Assembly: GCA_029747585.1 (NCBI GenBank)
Contig: JAPEVF010000968.1
Span: forward strand, 1-16,533
DNA: 16,533 bases
DNA from: Pleurotus djamor
Taxonomy: Eukaryota > Basidiomycota > Agaricomycetes > Agaricales > Pleurotaceae
Direction of reading: 5' to 3'
Under the pieces are notes generated by a model, which was not told where the DNA came from, did no database searches, and saw only the letters and a program-made list of their open reading frames with translations. Below, piece by piece: positions 1 to 8,389 of this stretch. The position numbers were made by a program, and so were the translations under genes. The first letter of the stretch is position 1. Every line of letters begins with the position of its first letter.

Positions 1-1
1 T

Positions 2-1296
2 GAGAAGGAGGACATAGTGACTGCTGGCTCTTCGAAAACGGTAGACAAACCGCGATCCCCAGTATTTACCCGCCCTGAGCCACCTCCGAAGCCTCCATCA
101 CCTGTTCGAGAACTTCCCGAGGAAGACGACGATGCAGAAGACCCCCGCGCGCCGAAGAGACTACACACTTCGCCGCCTGATCTGCCCGAACCTGCCAATA
201 ACACGACCGTCGAAATCGAAGATGTGGCTGCCCTGTTGACAGCGGAACCTGCTCGCCCCCAGCCTTGGGATGACCTCGACGCCGAGGACCATGATGATCC
301 ATTTATGGTCAGCGAATATGTTGCCGACATCTTCGACTACCTCAGGGAAGTGGAGATGACTACTCTCCCTAATCCGCGATACATGCACAACCAACGGCAC
401 ATCGACTACGAAAAGCGAGGAATCCTCGTCGACTGGATCATCCAAGTCCATAAGCACTTCAGACTGCTCCCTGAAACCCTCTTCCTATGCGTAAACCTCA
501 TCGACCGCTTCCTGTCTGCCCGTGAAATCTCCTCTGGCCGATTGCAACTTGTTGGTCTCACGGCGTTCTTCATTGCATGTAAATTCGAAGAAACCCTCGC
601 TCCGTCGATCGAGGAGGTGGTCATACTCGCTGATAAGCAGTATACCGCCGAAGAATTCTTTCGCGCTGAGAAGTTTATGTTGAAGTCTTTGGATTGGAAT
701 CTGAGCTATCCAAACCCGATGGGCTTTCTCAGAAGAATCAGCAAAGCTGACGACTTGAATGTTGAGGTTCGGACCGTTGGCAAGTACCTCATGGAAATCG
801 CATGCGTCGAATTTAGACTTGTGGCCACCCCTCCGTCTCTCCTCGCGGCAGCCGCTATGTGGCTCGGGAGGCTTGTCTTGGGCCGAGATGAATGGGTACG
901 TTTCAGTGTCACCACTGGTTCGTTCTCACACTCAACTTCATCCTAGACGCACAACCTTGAGCACTACTCATCGTACAAGGAAGAAGAAGTTGTTCCGGTC
1001 GCCAATGTCATGATCAACTACATCCTTAGCGAACCTCCTCACGTCTATTTACACACTAAATATGCCGCGAAGAGATTCATGAAGGTTCGTTTGCCTCTCT
1101 ACTCCAAGGCTTCTATCATGCTGATCTCACCGCGCCATTTCAGGTCAGCGTTTTCATGCAAGACTGGGCCCTGAACCATTGGCCAGCCGGATCCACTGCT
1201 GCCTTGGCCGTTGAGCTCCCTGTGCTCAAAGCAGAGGCCCGTGAACTCACGATGAGACTCGACGAAGTCAACGCCCATGTAGGCGAAACCCATTGA
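2..1296 (+). CDS. B-type (G2/mitotic) cyclin, 5' partial
   Basis: Regulatory subunit that binds and activates the CDK1 kinase for mitotic entry, acting in nucleus and cytoplasm. The frame is open to the first base, so the start codon and probably the destruction box lie upstream. Exons read 2-895, 947-1084 and 1144-1296; introns are 896-946 (51 nt, GTACG..CTAG) and 1085-1143 (59 nt), both phase 0. That gives 394 visible residues. Numbering from the first visible codon, 1 to about 95 is Pro/Asp/Glu-rich linker with several SP dipeptides (CDK-type sites). Cyclin_N follows at about 98-234, with KRGILVDWIIQVH (the family's MRAILVDW-type motif), LLPETLFL and ACKFEE. Cyclin_C runs to the stop and includes NPMGFLRR, the spliced Y-x-E-E-E segment and a final MQDWALNHWP. 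It resembles the Cdc13/Clb class rather than G1 cyclins. It converges on the phosphatase gene, with 205 bp between the stops. Family assignment is very secure; the exact paralog is not. Confidence 0.95.
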
Positions 1297-1501
1297 ATCA
1301 TCCCCCTCTTCCTCAGCGACACCCCTATCCTCTCCTTTTCCGCTTTGTTGCTGCTTGCTCTGCGACAGTTATCGATATGCTTCTTGCTTCTTGATCTACA
1401 CCCATCTCTGTAACATAGTTCCCCGCATTTACGCCTGACCCATGAATGAATAATAACGACATCTTGTGTATTTGTATGTCATCGCGGACTAGCTAAGTCT
1501 A

Positions 1502-3630
1502 TTAATCCTCTGTTGCTTGGTTTGCTTCGACTGTATTCGCCACAGAATCTCCTAGCAGAACAGGAAGAATTCCGACTGTTTGACCTTCTCCTTGCGCTTC
1601 CATTTCTGTGCTCGTTTCTCTGGGAAGAGACCGGACTCCTTCTGAGTACGGGAGCCATTCCAATGATACTTCCACGTCCACGATCGCGCTGCCTATACCC
1701 AGCGGAAAGTCGATTTCCTTTCGCGATAAAAGGAGCTTCTGAGTATCCCTCTGCGACCCAGGCGGTGGCATGTGGAAAGCGGGGATGAACCAGAACCAAC
1801 CCATGAAAACCTTGAACCGATGTGAGTCAGAAGTCAATGATCATTTTAGGATAGCTCACCTGACCCATGTACAACTTGACGCGCACCTCCCTCGACGAGT
1901 CTACAATGACACCCTTTTCGTTGGATTTCTTGATGTTTTGGGTAAGATCGTACATTGAATTGGACTCTGATTTCGGGATATTGGAGTCGGCAAGCTGAGG
2001 AGCGACATCGCCTGGTTGGAGTTCATCCCGGAACTCCTTCCACGTCGCTTCTTCCAACGGGCGAAGTGTGTATTCAAGAATCTGACAGAGACAAACTTCG
2101 TCGGTGGATAGTACGTTGAGTGAATAACTCACCTTCTCGTCACTCCCATTCGTTTCGACTCCGTCTGAGTTGGCGCCCATCCTTGCAAAACTCCTGACCA
2201 TTTTGGACCTGTCCCATTTGCCATCTTCGAATAACTTGTTCAACTCTTTACCACCCATCTCCTCTGAGCCTTTCCGTCTCTGGCCCATATGCCCATTCTC
2301 ATCACGCGTATGTAACTCCCATTCCTCAAGAAGATCCACAAATTCGTCATCATACCTTGCCAGTGAAGCCCATATTTGACTTCCCCTTTTTCCAGTCGAC
2401 AACTTTGATATATTTGCGTTCTTGCTTGAGGAGTACTCCATTACCATGTTCGCGGCGCGTACGAGACCGATTTTGACCGTCGAAGCCTCTCGCATTCGGA
2501 GACGAATTTCGGTTAAACTGACTTTCGGTGATGGAGGTTTAGGTGAAATTGTCGGCCATAGCTGAGTCGGCGCATCATGGGCGAGGATGAGAGCCCAATA
2601 GTATAGCCATCGACGCTGACTGGGAATGCTGACTCCGTGCTTGATATTGCCTGGGGACGATGCAGGTTTCATGCGGCGAGAAGTATGGAGGTCGAGTACA
2701 CCGTTCAATGAATCTTTATAGCTCTTCTTCGTCGGCAAAGGAAGCTCGCTACTCAGCATTCGCTTTGGGGTATCAACGTGCTTCAAGTCGTAATCTTGGG
2801 GAATTCTGGAAGGAGTACGATCTTCGTTCGCTACTCGCTGTATTTCGGCATCCCCTTCATCCTCAGGGACAGCGTCCATCAAACGCTCTGTCCGTAGCTT
2901 GGCCCATTGTTTAGTTGAGTAGCTTCGCTCGAGTTTGGGCGGAGTTGGCTCGTCATCGCGGGCTAACAGGTAGGCACAGGCCATGGTACCCGACCTACCC
3001 TTTCCCGCTGATAATGTGTTCCCCTGCATGTGAGCGAAGGTTTCGCCAGCAAGATTAAACAAGGGATTACCTTTGCAATGGAGGACTGCCACCCGTTCAG
3101 AAGATCCACTCAGCCAGGCATGTATCTCCCGTGCAACAAGGGGCATGATAGCCAGCGGCGGGGCACTTCGCAACAAATTAATTCTAAAGCAACTCCAGCG
3201 TGGAACAAACTCTCACTGATGATCGGGAAATGGGAAACGGCTTACCCTCCCTCCAAATACATCGGCTGAATAGGAATTCTCTCGAATGGGGCAGAAGTTG
3301 AAGACCTAAGACGTTCGTCAGCCTGATACTCATGCATCACGGTTAACGTTGGAGCAGGACCCAAAAATTCTTTCCGTGTCGATGCTCTAAAAATTTGATG
3401 GCATCTTCCCTTCTATTTCGATAAAGGCCTTCTACGCCTGCAGCTGGATAACCCATAATGACGACTTGGTCTGTGACATAGACCAAGTCTACGGGCCATC
3501 GGCAAAACGAGTTTCGTGAGTACGAATCGGTGTCTACGCGATCTTTGTGCTTACCGAGTTCGAGGTTTAGTTTGCCATCTTTGAAGCGAGCTTTATTTCC
3601 TGACACGATTTTTCTGATATAGTCCGTCAT
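1502..3630 (-). CDS. tep1: PTEN/TEP1-type phosphatidylinositol 3-phosphatase (tensin-type phosphatase plus C2)
   Basis: Expected to remove the 3-phosphate of PtdIns(3,4,5)P3 at membranes, opposing PI3-kinase signalling. Exons in transcript order are 3630-3555, 3488-3361, 3305-3217, 3165-3071, 3007-2133, 2081-1860 and 1810-1502. Introns are 49 to 66 nt and splice in frame to 597 aa. The start MTDYIRKIVSGNKARF matches the PTEN N-terminal lipid-binding segment. Catalytic residues: Asp96 in FPDH (PTEN Asp92), then the P-loop HCKAGKGRSG at 127-136 with Cys128 and Arg134 (PTEN Cys124, Arg130). Both P-loop lysines typical of 3-phosphoinositide phosphatases are kept. VSIPSQRR at 255-262 matches PTEN VTIPSQRR. 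The C2 region follows, with RVKLYMGQ and FWFIPAF near the end. About 85 extra, polar, low-complexity residues sit between P-loop and VSIPSQRR, making the protein longer than human PTEN (403 aa). The donor at 3360 (GTCCTG) is non-consensus but gives the family-matching junction. Family very sure; exon details good. Confidence 0.93.
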
Positions 3631-4666
3631 AAAGTTCAATGCCGCGTTTCTTGGGGAAAGCGAAGGGCGAAGTGGCAACGATGAGGATGACGTCAAGAGC
3701 GCAACAGCATTTCCAATGTCGCACGTGGCAAATGAACCAAGAAGTAAGTCGATGCCGACCACCACAGATCGTCTGGTGTCGCGGTTCACAACCCCAATCA
3801 AGTGTTGAATTGGTCAACTAGTCCAAGCTTCCGCCAGGATTCGGTTAAATTGGCGTCAATCTGAAACGATGGGAGTGAGTCGAAAGCCCTTGGAGTCTCT
3901 GGGAGTCCGGCTAAAGCTAATTACAACTCCAAGGTTCAGAGAGTCCATCCGATACCAGACTGGATAGCCAGTTACTCGAACGACCCCGCAGTGCCAAATT
4001 CGGGGTGCTCCAAGCTGCTGAGATCCTCATTCCTGATACTGAAAGTAGAAGGTTTTGTCCACACGTTTTGTTCGTTTTTTCCCTATCTCCTGCAAGGGGC
4101 GGCGAGAAAATATGTATCTGACACAATGCCGGTTGGGGGTGGGGGGGTGGTCAACCAGGATTTGGTCGGTCGGCGTTGATCTCCTGTCGTTTTTTTCTCA
4201 CGGACTTTCCCTCCATTCTGTAGTGTCCTCTTTTTCCTTTGTTTGGAGCGTTCAGTCTTTTGGAAGACTGGCGACCGTCTGCCTAGTCAACGAGTCAACC
4301 TATAGCTAGCTACTATGGTCATATGAGCTCCTTTCTTCTTTTTTCTCATTCTACAGGTAGCGCTAGCTTTGAAGCTTTCTCGTGACGCGCTACGCGTATC
4401 CCTCACCAGTACTCTGCTAGTACTGTATGCAACTCAGTATCAGGTACTGCCGTATTTATACGGCCCTTCATTCGTTATTTCTCCTATCATTACATCATTT
4501 ATAGGGGGATTAGGAGAAGTTCTGGTGACTGGTCCCATGATCAGCGACCACATGCGTGGGGCGTGAGCTAAACTTACACTCTGGCCTCTGTAGATGCGTT
4601 TTTCCGAGCAATTTACTAGTCCTTTACACTCCATCCAAGAACCGATTATCAGTCACCTCCCCCGTC
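3631..4666. promoter_or_regulatory. Divergent intergenic region between phosphatase and SDR genes
   Basis: About 1 kb between two divergently read start codons, so it should hold both promoters. I see no convincing coding sequence. Upstream of the phosphatase start the minus-strand frame stays open to an in-frame ATG at 3801 (see findings). At 4449-4464 there is a perfect hairpin, 7-bp arms GCCGTAT/ATACGGC around 2 nt. The stretch before the SDR start is pyrimidine-rich (4640-4666). A G-run lies near 4134-4149. No TATA box or known operator could be assigned. Confidence 0.5.
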
Positions 4667-5680
4667 ATGAAGATCGTCGTTACTGGGTGCAACGGGTCTG
4701 TAGGCAGTAGAGTAGTAGATTGTGCCCTCAAAAGCGGCCACACGGTGCTGGGAGTTGATCAGAAGTCAAAGGAGGATGGCACCACGGTTTCTCATGTGAA
4801 TTTCTCCTACCGCGAGATGGACTTGAGAGACTATGAGGCAGTTGTTGACATTGTCAGGGGATATGACGGAATCATCCATCTGGCGGGGTGTCCAAACCCA
4901 TTGGACTACGCTGTAAAGGCCCATAATGTGTACGTTCAGTTTTTCTCTGTATTGAAAAGCCTCTGACGCAGGGATCGCCAGTAATGTCGTATTATCTTGG
5001 AACATTCTCAGGGCAGCTGCCGAGGTTAGTACGCACGTCGATGTTGACCGATGTCGTCATAATCAATTCCGCTCACCATCTTTGAACAACTTCCATGACT
5101 CGAAACAGGTTGGGATTACGCGAGTTGCGCAAGCATCTTCGGTCAACGCTATAACGATGGTCTATAGCCAACAACCCAACTTCCTCTACTTCCCCATAGA
5201 TGAAGATCATCCATGCCTCCCAGATGAGCCGTATGGATTATCTAAAGTGTACGCGACTCCCAGCTAGCGCGAAATCATACCTTAACTGTCCACAGAATAT
5301 GCGAATTGCAGGCGGATACCATTGTTCGGCGCTATCCCTCCCTCCGAGTCGCAAGCCTACGTTTGCACTGGTCTGTGCCTTGCAAGGATTACGTCAAGAG
5401 ATTGGATGATATCAAGGCAAGTCGGGATCTGTGGGGATACGTTCAAGAGGACTCCGCGGCGGAAGCATTTCTGCTGGCTATCACGGTCGGTGGTCGTGAG
5501 GAAGAGAATATAGAAGCTGAGACAGGGTTAAATTGGAGTGGTCATGAAAGGTTCTTCATCGTTGCGCCACAGATTGCGCATGATGAAGACGCTGACATGC
5601 TGAGGAGAAAATACTGGCCCGAGGTGGAATTGAAGAACGGGAAAGCGTTTACGGAAAGACAGTCTTTTTTTGACCTCTGA
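4667..5680 (+). CDS. NAD-dependent epimerase/dehydratase (extended SDR), C-terminus truncated
   Basis: Member of the extended short-chain dehydrogenase/reductase family, which acts on nucleotide sugars or similar substrates using NAD(P); the substrate cannot be read from sequence. Exons 4667-4929, 4982-5024, 5109-5248 and 5296-5680 splice to 276 aa; introns are 52, 84 and 47 nt, two with GTACG donors. The first acceptor (CGCCAG at 4976-4981) restores the frame across AHN-VNVVLSWN. Motifs: Rossmann TGCNGSVG with Gly7, Gly10 and Gly13; Asp31 after strand 2, which favours NAD; SSV at 112-114; and the catalytic pair Tyr144 and Lys148 in YGLSK. Later landmarks are RRYPSLRVASLRLHWSVP, LWGYVQEDSAAEAFLLA and SGHERFFIVAP. 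Fungal relatives continue after the final FFD with a short tail, roughly FFDCSKAE..LGW. Here FFDL is followed at once by TGA inside a 29-bp repeat, so the tail seems replaced. Family secure; whether the enzyme still works is unknown. Confidence 0.9.
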
Positions 5681-5891
5681 GGTCTATCTTCTCTCGAAGT
5701 GGGCAGTGGACATGCCCACAATGGTGTAAGGTGGGCATGCCCCCGCCTTTACTCCATTCAATTGTGGACATGCCCCTACCTTTATTCTGTTTCGAAGTGG
5801 GCATTGGACATGCCCACAATGGTGTAAGGTGGGCATGCCCCAGAGGGTGGGCAGTGACCACCTTTTTTGACCTCTGAGGTCTATCTTCTCT
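5666..5891. repeat. 29-bp perfect direct repeats flanking a 168-bp insert
   Basis: Positions 5666-5694 and 5863-5891 are identical, running from a T6 tract through GACCTCTGAGGTC to TCTTCTCT. The first copy overlaps the end of the SDR gene and supplies its stop codon. The sequence between is unlike the gene. The arrangement could be a tandem duplication of 197 bp or an insertion with a long duplicated flank. Confidence 0.9.
5695..5841. repeat. Two 49-bp repeat units rich in CATGCCC/GGGCATG palindromes
   Basis: Units at 5695-5743 and 5793-5841 (period 98) differ at a single base, CAGTGG versus CATTGG. Each holds GGACATGCCC and GGGCATGCCC, near-palindromic decamers. A third, partial match (GTGGACATGCCCC) lies between them at about 5764-5776. 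It forms the insert between the 29-bp repeats. Function unknown. Confidence 0.8.
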
Positions 5892-5916
5892 GTGGTAGAG
5901 ATAGACCTAATAGGTC
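5869..5916. repeat. Inverted repeat (18-bp arms, 16/18 matched)
   Basis: Left arm 5869-5886 (GACCTCTGAGGTCTATCT) pairs with right arm 5899-5916 (AGATAGACCTAATAGGTC), with a 12-nt loop. The left arm lies in the second 29-bp direct repeat; the right arm is in sequence read as the end of the minus-strand ORF. It could be a transposon end or a remnant of a small foldback element. Confidence 0.75.
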
Positions 5917-6274
5917 AAGCAAGGTGGCAGCCTGAAGTGGAATGTGTTGAAGACGACTGAGGATGTATTCACAGGAACTTCTTGCACGTTCCTTGAGAAG
6001 AGAAAAGGTGATAATTACTTTGGCATGAGTTGCACCACAATCTAGGAGTCTTGTGACTTGATAACCAGGATCAAATTGATGAGCTCGCTCTGCAGGTAGA
6101 CCAGCGAGTTCTGAAAGTCCATGCAAGATTTGGTTGATGGCCATAAAAACATGACCGTAAACTTCCCCTGTTTGCTAATTCAGTGCCATAGATGACAGCT
6201 CTATCAAGACCCAGGCGGCCCTTGATGCAACGACCAAGATGGCCCAGAGGACCACTGAGTTGTTGCTCAAACAC
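5900..6274 (-). pseudogene. Unrecognised ORF with a one-base frameshift
   Basis: I do not recognise this protein. Two minus-strand frames form one coherent reading if a single base is changed near 6162-6172, in a G4 run of the minus strand. The first part (6274 to about 6170) reads VFEQQLSGPLGHLGRC and ends around YGTELAN. The second continues GEVYGHVFMAINQILHGLSE through LPAERAHQFDPGYQ to SLPQRR and a stop at about 5881. The first codon follows TAG, which is also a possible splice acceptor, so this may be an internal exon. The end lies in the inverted repeat, so the 3' end is probably truncated too. A pseudogene or a base-call error are both possible. No membrane segment or known catalytic motif is visible. 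Confidence 0.45.
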
Positions 6275-6435
6275 CTAATGGGCCCCAACTCTAAATAGGG
6301 TGTCTCTCTTGGTTACTCATGCCCTACTTGCTCCCGTTTATTTTTGCCTTTGATTCACTCTCACACATCACGTACTGATTATCTGTCCCCCCCCCTCATC
6401 ACTGCCTTCATGTACCAATCGTACGTCCATCCCCC

Positions 6436-6600
6436 CGCCATCATCAACGTTGCCATTGTCAACATTATCATCATCATTGTCATCGCCGTCGCCGTTGTCT
6501 ATGGCATCATAATCATTGTCATTACTATTGCCATTATCTTCGGCATCATAATCATTGTCACCGCTGTCACCGCTGTCTTCGGCATCATTATCATCATCTC
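6436..6600 (-). repeat. GAY-type minisatellite encoding an Asp/Asn-rich acidic repeat
   Basis: On the minus strand the unit GACAATGATTATGATGCC recurs with a period of 39 bp, with degenerate flanking units rich in GAT and GAC. In one frame it is open from 6661 to 6368 and encodes repeats of the type DNDYDAEDNGNSN. A short MAKK start precedes it, but undetermined bases at 6601 and 6609 fall there. I treat it as a repeat, with possible coding use. Confidence 0.65.
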
Positions 6601-6610
6601 NTTTTACANT

Positions 6611-7416
6611 TTTTTTAGCCATGCATACTTTTTGCTGTTGCCTTAATGTATTTATCGTCAATCATTACTGTTAGCTTCTCAATATTTTACAATCCGTATA
6701 TATACACCCTAATATGATTTCTACCCCAATATCCTGAATCCAATGCGCTTTTTACAACCGCTACAGAAATACCATTCAAAAAATATAAGCAAAATTATAT
6801 AGAGCTACAAAAGTTTTTCTAAATTTTATTAGTTGATTTACTGGCTGACCTTGCCTAGTATATGGTGTATAAATCAAATAAAGAGATAACATTGGTGATC
6901 TAGCTACCATAAAGCTCATCAGAGTGTCTATAGTATAGTGGTGTAAAGAAGGATAGGTTGAAAGGCTCACAGAGCCAAGAAAGAAACACTACTCTGTCAG
7001 TAGGCTAATGAAATTAATGAAAGCTCTTTACAGGATTTTACCACTCTGTGAGCTTTAGTAGATTTTGTAGCTTTGGGAAGCTTTGAGATGCTTTCACACA
7101 GCCATACTCTGAGGTGCTTGGCTTTTAAACCAACACACTAAATGTTTTGTAGCTTTCACAGCTTTTAAAGCTTTTGAAAGCTTTGAGCCTGGTATACTGC
7201 TCGTCCATCCTATTAAAAGTTTTCCTACTTCATCTATATGATCTTTCCTTGCTTTTGGGGATTCTTGGGCTCTCAACAACCTTTACTTAGACTATGGGAT
7301 AAATTATAATTGAAGTGTACTAAATTTCCAATACTAAACTAAGACTAACTGTTACTGGCTTCTGGGGCTTCTCTGGCCTTTTCAGCTTCAGGTGGAGTTA
7401 TATGGCTTTTCCCCAG
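6611..7416. other. AT-rich non-coding stretch
   Basis: No supportable gene. Sequence is AT-rich with scattered short ORFs. It contains the AAAGCT-type repeat at 7051-7186, listed separately. Nothing else recognised. Confidence 0.5.
7051..7186 (-). repeat. AAAGCT short-period repeats
   Basis: The minus strand carries AAAGCT followed by 3 to 4 variable bases, in two clusters (about 7051-7098 and 7149-7186). In frame on the minus strand the second cluster encodes SKALKAVKATK, a Lys-Ala-x periodicity. The same repeat type occurs at 16441-16496 on the + strand. Confidence 0.6.
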
Positions 7417-7689
7417 TCAGGGTTTTTCCTGATGGTAGTCAGCGATACCAAAGAACTTGATGGTAATGCAAACATAGGGGCCCCTATGCGCAACAATGTC
7501 CTTGACGTACCCTAGTCCCAAGTACTGACCTTTGAATAGGACTGAGCAGTTTAGCTGGAGAACAGGGGGCATAGGTTCAATGAAATATGCCGTGTATTGT
7601 TTGCCCTGGGTCACGGTGTTTGGCATGAATGGACTTTTGATAAGGGCGAGGGAGCACTGTGCCAGGTTAACGGCTCTCCACAAGTCCAT
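7417..7689 (-). CDS. Unrecognised 90-aa ORF, possible exon
   Basis: An open minus-strand frame of 90 codons starting MDLWRAVNLAQCSLALIKSP and containing GYVKDIVAHRGPY. Composition looks protein-like rather than random, and the frame extends a few codons upstream (KIPTDAE) to a possible acceptor AACAG. I see no known domain. It lies 3' of the integrase and membrane-ORF pair on the same strand and may belong to the retroelement's 3' region or to an old host gene fragment. Low confidence that it is a gene. Confidence 0.25.
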   Translation of the reverse strand: MDLWRAVNLAQCSLALIKSPFMPNTVTQGKQYTAYFIEPMPPVLQLNCSVLFKGQYLGLGYVKDIVAHRGPYVCITIKFFGIADYHQEKP

Positions 7690-7916
7690 TTCCGCATCTG
7701 TTGGGATCTTCTCAGAGTGTCAGCTTTTGAGCTACTCTAGGGAAAAGCACTCAAACCTGGTTAACCTTCTGCATTTGAGCGGGATGCTGGTGTTGGGCAA
7801 TCTCACTAGTTGGTATGTCTCTTTTTATTTAGACCCAAGAAGCAAATGCCCATCATAGCAGGAAGCGGTGACACAACAGTTACATTAAGAATCAAAGACA
7901 TGATAGCCGCTTTACA

Positions 7917-7930
7917 CCTTCCCACCCTAG
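7917..7930 (-). other. Candidate polypurine tract and LTR start
   Basis: On the minus strand AGGGTGGGAAGG is followed at 7916 by TGTAAAGC, the form of a polypurine tract next to an LTR beginning TG. It overlaps the stop codon of the membrane ORF. No second LTR copy was seen, so this stays a guess. A competing site lies at about 8363 (GGGAAGTGAAACA then TGTCAATC). Confidence 0.25.
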
Positions 7931-8364
7931 TTTTCCCCAAGGTATGCTGGCTCGGGCTTGAAAAGCTCTTCTTCGTCTAGGCCTCCGGGATTGGCAACAG
8001 CTTCTTCATCTAAGTCTCCTGGCTTGGCAAATTTGGTGTGGGATACATACGCTCCCAGTGGTGTTCTACAATGATGAGAGTGTTTGTCGTGCTCTTCCTC
8101 TCTTGTCAAAGTATATTCAGAATGGCGTCCCATGAGATCTTGGTTGACATACCATTTCCTGTCCACATATGCCCAGATTCGGAGTATGACAAAAACTACG
8201 GCTGCTGTTCCTAGAACGGGCACAAGTATCCCAACAATGATGCCTGTCATGTTTCTTGGGGGACTATGGTTGTGTTCCCCATATGTGGCTGGTTCTTTGC
8301 AGATGAGAATAGCCATGGCTGATGATAGGTGTTTGGCAATGGAAATGGGGGGAATGATTGACAT
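7927..8364 (-). CDS. Single-pass transmembrane protein ORF, unrecognised
   Basis: An uninterrupted ATG-started minus-strand ORF of 145 codons. Residues about 41-66 form a strong transmembrane helix (GIIVGILVPVLGTAAVVFVI), preceded by NMT, a possible glycosylation site. A basic/aromatic juxtamembrane DRKWYV follows, then a hydrophilic, acidic tail with two similar units, PGDLDEE and PGGLDEE. The form resembles small single-pass surface proteins of basidiomycetes. It starts 25 nt after the stop of the integrase remnant, on the same strand. It may be a third, 3' ORF of that retroelement or a chance neighbour. The N-terminal part is also fairly hydrophobic (ISIAKHLSSAMAIL). No family recognised; the membrane segment is clear. 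Confidence 0.45.
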   Translation of the reverse strand: MSIIPPISIAKHLSSAMAILICKEPATYGEHNHSPPRNMTGIIVGILVPVLGTAAVVFVILRIWAYVDRKWYVNQDLMGRHSEYTLTREEEHDKHSHHCRTPLGAYVSHTKFAKPGDLDEEAVANPGGLDEEELFKPEPAYLGEN

Positions 8365-8389
8365 GTTTCACTTCCCAATTTATATGGGA

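Noticed and set aside
161..915. Several minus-strand ORFs antisense to the cyclin
   Set aside because: Shadows of a strongly recognisable coding frame on the other strand; no family resemblance.
3361..3801. Single 152-aa minus-strand ORF as a separate gene
   Set aside because: It is phosphatase exons 1 and 2 with the intervening intron read through, plus an upstream extension; the PTEN-like alignment explains it.
4055..4309. + strand ORF with hydrophobic stretches upstream of the SDR gene
   Set aside because: Driven by T-rich promoter sequence; no start context, introns or family match.
5649..5861. Minus-strand ORF across the CATGCCC repeats
   Set aside because: Consists only of translated repeat units; no protein-like composition.
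5695..5862. CRISPR-like array
   Set aside because: Only two near-complete units, no uniform spacers, and a fungal context.
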